Both the position numbers and the translations under genes were made by a program. From Abyssibius sp040880065 (GTDB lineage Bacteria > Pseudomonadota > Alphaproteobacteria > Rhodobacterales > Rhodobacteraceae), in NCBI GenBank assembly GCA_040880065.1, contig JBBDJE010000006.1, positions 1-50,565 on the forward strand: a stretch of 50,565 bases of DNA. Direction: 5' to 3'. Shown piece by piece: positions 47,089-50,565 of this stretch. The number at the start of each line of letters is the position of its first letter. The first letter of the stretch is position 1. Under the pieces are notes generated by a model. That model did no database searches, was not told the origin of the DNA, and was given only the letters and a program-made list of their open reading frames with translations.

Positions 47089-49692
47089 ATGGACTTCGAG
47101 AAGTTCACTGAGCGGGCGCGTGGTTTTGTGCAGGCGGCCCAGGGCATTGCGCAGCGTGAAAGCCATCAGCGGTTTTTGCCCGAGCATATTTTGAAAGCCC
47201 TGCTGGATGACAGCGAAGGTTTGGCGGCAAATCTGATCAACGCGGCTGGTGGGGATGCCCGACTTGCAGCAGCCGGTAATGAAGCCGCTTTGGCCAAGCA
47301 ACCCAAGGTGCAGGGGCAGGACCAGCTTTACCTTGACAGTGTCACCGGCAAGGTGCTGGCCGAGGCTGAGGCGCTGGCCAAAAAGGCTGGCGACAGTTTC
47401 GTGCCCGCAGAGCGGTTGCTCACCGCGCTGGCAATTGTGAAATCGGGCGCGGCAGATGCACTGAAGGCGGCAGGGGTTTCCGCCCAGAAGTTGAACGCAG
47501 CGATAAATGACATAAGGAAGGGCCGCACGGCAGATAGCGCCAGCGCCGAGAATACCTATGATGCGCTGAAGAAATATGCGCGCGACCTGACCGAGGCCGC
47601 CGCGCAGGGCAAGATAGACCCGATCATCGGGCGCGATGAGGAAATCCGCCGCACCATGCAGGTGCTGACGCGGCGCACCAAGAACAACCCGGTCTTGATT
47701 GGCGACCCCGGTGTCGGCAAGACCGCGATTGCCGAAGGGCTTGCCTTGCGCATTGTCAACGGCGATGTGCCGGATTCGATTGCCGGCAAGAAGCTGCTGG
47801 CGCTGGATATGGGCGCGCTGATTGCCGGTGCGAAATATCGCGGCGAGTTTGAGGAGCGTCTGAAGGCGGTACTGGGCGAGGTGACCCATGCCAATGGCGA
47901 GATCATCCTGTTCATCGACGAGATGCACACACTGGTCGGGGCTGGAAAATCGGACGGGGCGATGGATGCATCGAACCTGCTGAAACCGGCTTTGGCGCGG
48001 GGCGAGCTGCACTGTATTGGTGCAACCACGCTGGATGAATACCGCAAATATGTGGAAAAGGACGCGGCTTTGGCGCGGCGCTTCCAGCCGGTTCTGGTTG
48101 ATGAACCGACGGTTGAAGATACCATCTCCATTCTGCGCGGTATCAAGGACAAATACGAAATGCACCACGGCATTCGCATTGCTGATGCAGCACTTGTGGC
48201 CGCGGCCACCCTGTCCAACCGCTATATCACCGACCGGTTCCTGCCGGACAAGGCGATTGACCTGATGGACGAGGCCGCCAGCCGCTTGCGCATGGAGGTG
48301 GACAGCAAGCCCGAAGAGCTCGACGCGCTGGACCGCGACATTCTGCAAAAGCAGATCGAGGCCGAGGCGCTGAAGAAGGAAAAAGACGCGGCTTCGGTTG
48401 ACCGGCTGGAAAAGCTGGAGCGTGAACTGGCCGAGTTAAAGGGTAAATCGGCCGCGCTGACGGCACGCTGGCAGGCCGAGCGCGACAAGCTGGCCGGGGC
48501 GCGTGACGTGAAAGAGCAGCTTGACCATGCGCGCAGCGAACTGGATGCCGCCAAGCGCGAGGGCAACCTCGCCAAGGCGGGCGAACTGGCTTACGGTGTG
48601 ATTCCGAAGCTGGAAAAGCAACTCGCCGAGGCGGAAAATGCCGAACAGCCCGATGTGATGGTTGAAGAGGCGGTAACCCCTGAGCATGTCGCCTCGGTGG
48701 TTGAGCGCTGGACCGGCATTCCGGTTGACCGGATGTTGGAGGGCGAGCGCGACAAGCTGCTGCGCATGGAAGAGGCGCTGGGCCGTCGGGTGATTGGCCA
48801 GAACGAGGCTGTGACCGCGGTGGCCAATGCGGTGCGCCGCGCGCGCGCGGGGCTGTCTGACCCGAACCGCCCGCAGGGCAGCTTCCTGTTCCTTGGGCCA
48901 ACCGGCGTTGGCAAGACCGAGCTGACAAAAGCGCTGGCCGCCTTCCTGTTCAACGATGATCAGGCCATGGTCCGCGTTGATATGAGCGAGTTCATGGAAA
49001 AACATGCGGTCTCGCGGCTGATCGGCGCACCGCCGGGCTATGTCGGCTATGACGAGGGCGGCGTGTTGACCGAGGCGGTGCGGCGCAAGCCCTATCAGGT
49101 GGTGCTGTTTGACGAGGTGGAAAAGGCGCATCCCGATGTGTTCAACGTGTTGTTGCAGGTGCTTGATGATGGGCGGCTGACCGACGGGCAGGGCCGCGTG
49201 GTGGATTTCAAGAACACGCTGATCATTCTGACCAGCAACCTTGGCAGCCAGGCGCTGAGCCATCTGGAGGATGGGGCCGATACCGAAAGCGCCCGCGTGC
49301 AGGTGATGGAGGCGGTGAAGGCGCATTTTCGCCCGGAATTTCTGAACCGGCTTGACGAGATCGTGTTGTTTGAACGGCTGAGCCGTGAAAACATGGGCGC
49401 GATTGTCGACATCCAGCTTGATCTGTTGGCCAAACGGCTGGAGGCGCGCAAGATCGTGCTGGAACTGGATCAGGAGGCCCGCAACTGGCTGGCCAATCAG
49501 GGCTATGACCCGGTCTATGGCGCAAGGCCGTTGAAACGGGTGATCCAGCGCGCGCTGCAAAACCCGCTCGCCGAACTGATGCTGGGCGGCAAGCTGCTGG
49601 ATGGCACGGCGGTGCCGGTAAGTGCCGGCCCCGAGGGGCTGATCATTGCCGGATATGTGCCAGCCGAGAAGAAAACGGCCACAGTGCATTAA
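47089..49692 (+). CDS. clpB: ClpB disaggregase
   Basis: The product is 867 residues. An N-terminal Clp repeat domain (MDFEKFTERARGFVQAAQGIAQRESHQRFLPEHIL) is followed by AAA+ domain 1 with Walker A GDPGVGKTAIAEGLA near residue 205 and FIDEMHTLVGAG. The coiled-coil M-domain covers about 405-525. AAA+ domain 2 has GPTGVGKTELTKALA near 604, and the C-terminal domain includes YDPVYGARPLKRVIQ. With DnaK it rescues aggregated proteins after heat stress. AAGGAGA precedes the ATG at 47089. The upstream RpoH-like promoter fits its role. Confidence 0.97.
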   Translation: MDFEKFTERARGFVQAAQGIAQRESHQRFLPEHILKALLDDSEGLAANLINAAGGDARLAAAGNEAALAKQPKVQGQDQLYLDSVTGKVLAEAEALAKKAGDSFVPAERLLTALAIVKSGAADALKAAGVSAQKLNAAINDIRKGRTADSASAENTYDALKKYARDLTEAAAQGKIDPIIGRDEEIRRTMQVLTRRTKNNPVLIGDPGVGKTAIAEGLALRIVNGDVPDSIAGKKLLALDMGALIAGAKYRGEFEERLKAVLGEVTHANGEIILFIDEMHTLVGAGKSDGAMDASNLLKPALARGELHCIGATTLDEYRKYVEKDAALARRFQPVLVDEPTVEDTISILRGIKDKYEMHHGIRIADAALVAAATLSNRYITDRFLPDKAIDLMDEAASRLRMEVDSKPEELDALDRDILQKQIEAEALKKEKDAASVDRLEKLERELAELKGKSAALTARWQAERDKLAGARDVKEQLDHARSELDAAKREGNLAKAGELAYGVIPKLEKQLAEAENAEQPDVMVEEAVTPEHVASVVERWTGIPVDRMLEGERDKLLRMEEALGRRVIGQNEAVTAVANAVRRARAGLSDPNRPQGSFLFLGPTGVGKTELTKALAAFLFNDDQAMVRVDMSEFMEKHAVSRLIGAPPGYVGYDEGGVLTEAVRRKPYQVVLFDEVEKAHPDVFNVLLQVLDDGRLTDGQGRVVDFKNTLIILTSNLGSQALSHLEDGADTESARVQVMEAVKAHFRPEFLNRLDEIVLFERLSRENMGAIVDIQLDLLAKRLEARKIVLELDQEARNWLANQGYDPVYGARPLKRVIQRALQNPLAELMLGGKLLDGTAVPVSAGPEGLIIAGYVPAEKKTATVH

Positions 49693-49700
49693 CAGTGCAT

Positions 49701-49806
49701 TAGAGCGTGTTGCATTCATTTGAATTCACGCAATACGCTCTAACTTTCTGATAACGCATGTTGAAATGCAGAAAACCGGTTCCCACTTTTCTGCAACATG
49801 CTCTAA
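49701..49806 (-). repeat. Two-hairpin dispersed repeat, copy B
   Basis: This is an inverted relative of 42934-43037. On the minus strand it reads AGAGCATGTTG...AAGTGGGAACCGGTTTTC...CAACATGCGTTATCA, then GTTAGAGCG...CGCTCTA. GCATGTTG/CAACATGC (8 bp) plus GCAGAAAA/TTTTCTGC make a long imperfect hairpin. It lies nine bases past the clpB stop. Confidence 0.8.
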
Positions 49807-49829
49807 ACGCGGCCAGCGGCGCCACGATT

Positions 49830-49855
49830 GTAGGGTGCGCATTCATTGCGCACCC
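49830..49855 (+). repeat. Palindromic GTAGGGTGCGCATTCATTGCGCACC repeat, copy 2
   Basis: This copy is identical to 45922-45946 and extends the palindrome to GGGTGCGCA...TGCGCACCC. Confidence 0.8.
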
Positions 49856-49915
49856 TTTAACATACAGCCAAAGGTGCGCATTATGTGTGCCCGGTGTATG
49901 ATGGGGTGAGAGCGG

Positions 49916-50020
49916 GTGTTGATCTGGTTGCTTGGCTTTAGCATCCGCATGTGCATACGGCTGGCATTTATGGCTTGGCCGGTGGTGCTTATCGCCGGGC
50001 TGTATTTCTATTACCGTTAG
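49916..50020 (+). CDS. Possible 34-residue membrane peptide
   Basis: The frame GTG TTG ATC TGG ... CGT TAG encodes LIWLLGFSIRMCIRLAFMAW, then PVVLIAGLYFYYR. It is almost wholly hydrophobic, with GTGAGAG a few bases upstream. It could be a small membrane protein, but it lies in a repeat-rich stretch and has no recognised relative. The call rests on hydrophobicity and a possible ribosome site only. Confidence 0.35.
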   Translation: MLIWLLGFSIRMCIRLAFMAWPVVLIAGLYFYYR

Positions 50021-50031
50021 GCTGTGACCTC

Positions 50032-50304
50032 TTATGCCTTTGATGGTGAGCAAGGGTTTATGGTTCGCAATGAATGCGCACCCTGCTTTGCGGCGGACGC
50101 ATTCACATTCGTATCGCGCAGCGCGCTGACATGGCGAGCCCTTTCCAGATCAATGGCAATGTCACCATAATCGCGCCCAACCACACGACTCATCGGTGGT
50201 TTGGCCAGCGTGAAAGCGGGTATACAGAGAAGAATAAGGCAGATTTTAAGCGAAAACTTCGGCGCTTCCCGCCGATTTTGCCAAGAATAGCAAAGATTCA
50301 ACAT
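50032..50304 (-). CDS. Possible short exported protein or gene remnant
   Basis: This 90-residue frame has a hydrophobic stretch KFSLKICLILLCIPAFTLA like a signal peptide, followed by RVVGRDYGDIAIDLERARHVS. Its 3' third runs through the palindromic repeat at 50062-50084, and it has no clear ribosome site. It may be a decayed gene whose end was replaced by the repeat. It is not recognised. Confidence 0.25.
   Translation of the reverse strand: MLNLCYSWQNRREAPKFSLKICLILLCIPAFTLAKPPMSRVVGRDYGDIAIDLERARHVSALRDTNVNASAAKQGAHSLRTINPCSPSKA
50062..50084 (-). repeat. Palindromic GTAGGGTGCGCATTCATTGCGCACC repeat, diverged copy 3
   Basis: On the minus strand it reads GCAGGGTGCGCATTCATTGC, then GAACC. It has two or three differences from the copies at 45922 and 49830. 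Confidence 0.7.
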
Positions 50305-50373
50305 CGTTGGGCGGATGAAATGAAGGAAAACGCGGAAAAGTTAAAAAACTTTCGCAAATCTGTAAAAAACCGC

Positions 50374-50402
50374 TTGCGCGACTCGGCGCAACTCCCTAGA
50401 TA
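50374..50402 (+). promoter_or_regulatory. Probable rRNA operon promoter
   Basis: TTGCGC (50374-50379) and TAGATA (50397-50402) are spaced by exactly 17 bases. An A/T-rich tract just upstream (50338-50370) could act as an UP element. A leader with a boxA-like element follows, so this probably drives an rrn operon beginning beyond the window. Confidence 0.6.
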
Positions 50403-50509
50403 ACGGTTCACCGGACGGGACATACTCTGCCTCGTCGGTAACGAAAAAAAACATTGAGGCTGATAAGCGGGTAGACGCTAGAAATAGCGTTCCGGTTTAT
50501 TGTTGTCTC

Positions 50510-50565
50510 ACGCTCTTTGAGAATTTTAATTGGAAGAGACATGTGGGGGATTTGGGCGTTTCGGC
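50510..50565 (+). other. Pre-16S rRNA leader with boxA-like element
   Basis: CGCTCTTTGAGAATTTTAATTGGAAGAGACATGTGGG resembles the conserved leader just before 16S rRNA in Rhodobacterales. CTCTTTGA corresponds to the boxA antitermination element. The window ends before any recognisable mature 16S sequence. Confidence 0.6.

Noticed and set aside
50074..50403. 109-codon plus-strand frame over the apparent rrn promoter
   Set aside because: It crosses a repeat and the promoter itself, has low-complexity Lys/Arg-rich sequence and no ribosome site.

Overview
The window looks like a scaffold piece from an alphaproteobacterium of the order Rhodobacterales (Rhodobacter/Roseobacter relatives). The evidence is the high G+C, the fused indolepyruvate:ferredoxin oxidoreductase, DinB with an N-terminal zinc-finger extension, alphaproteobacterial RpoH-type promoters (CTTG-N-CCTATAT), and intergenic repeat families that I recall from this order. 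The genus cannot be fixed from the window. A 51-base G run followed by ten Ns at 46010-46070 shows that the assembly is a draft.

Layout. 1-2839: the 3' end of aroC, an EamA-family exporter, a convergent RNA (uracil-5) methyltransferase and a VOC-fold protein. 2865-11556: a tightly overlapping corrin-ring operon behind a probable cobalamin riboswitch with its own terminator. Its order is a small secreted His-rich protein, cbiX, cobH/cbiC, cobL/cbiET, cobI/cbiL, a cbiG-cobJ fusion, cobM/cbiF, cobA and cobB/cbiA. The presence of CbiX and CbiG suggests early cobalt insertion. Genes for CbiD and CobK/CbiJ are not in the window. 11479-17671: a second EamA exporter, a DUF2892 membrane protein, an sRNA candidate behind an RpoH-type promoter, a LysR regulator divergent from indolepyruvate:ferredoxin oxidoreductase, and a TusA-like protein. 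17764-22080: a CcdA-like protein, a membrane-associated serine-hydrolase-like protein coupled to a cytochrome P450, and glutathione synthetase. 22635-31745: yraN-rsmI divergent from an LpoA-like lipoprotein, glnD and murJ, then a rhomboid-like protein, trpS and a thioesterase.

31842-41320 is a second large operon-like block. It has an acyl-CoA synthetase, a complete Liv-type ABC importer (two ATPases, two permeases, one binding protein), two small proteins of unknown function and a phenylacetate-CoA-ligase-like enzyme. The arrangement suggests uptake of an organic acid coupled to CoA activation. 41414-45890 carries a caspase-fold protein without a visible catalytic cysteine, rpmJ, tRNA-Val, an N-formylglutamate amidohydrolase, a second sRNA candidate and dinB. 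45922-49692 holds a repeat-rich gap region, pyrF and a divergent clpB with an RpoH-type promoter. 49693-50565 contains dispersed repeats, then what appears to be an rRNA promoter and pre-16S leader, so a 16S gene probably begins just past the right edge.

The most interesting signals are two sRNA-like loci of the same design (12747-12822 and 44463-44558), a dispersed repeat read in frame inside cobB, the early-cobalt B12 operon with its His-rich accessory protein, and the ABC importer/CoA-ligase block.
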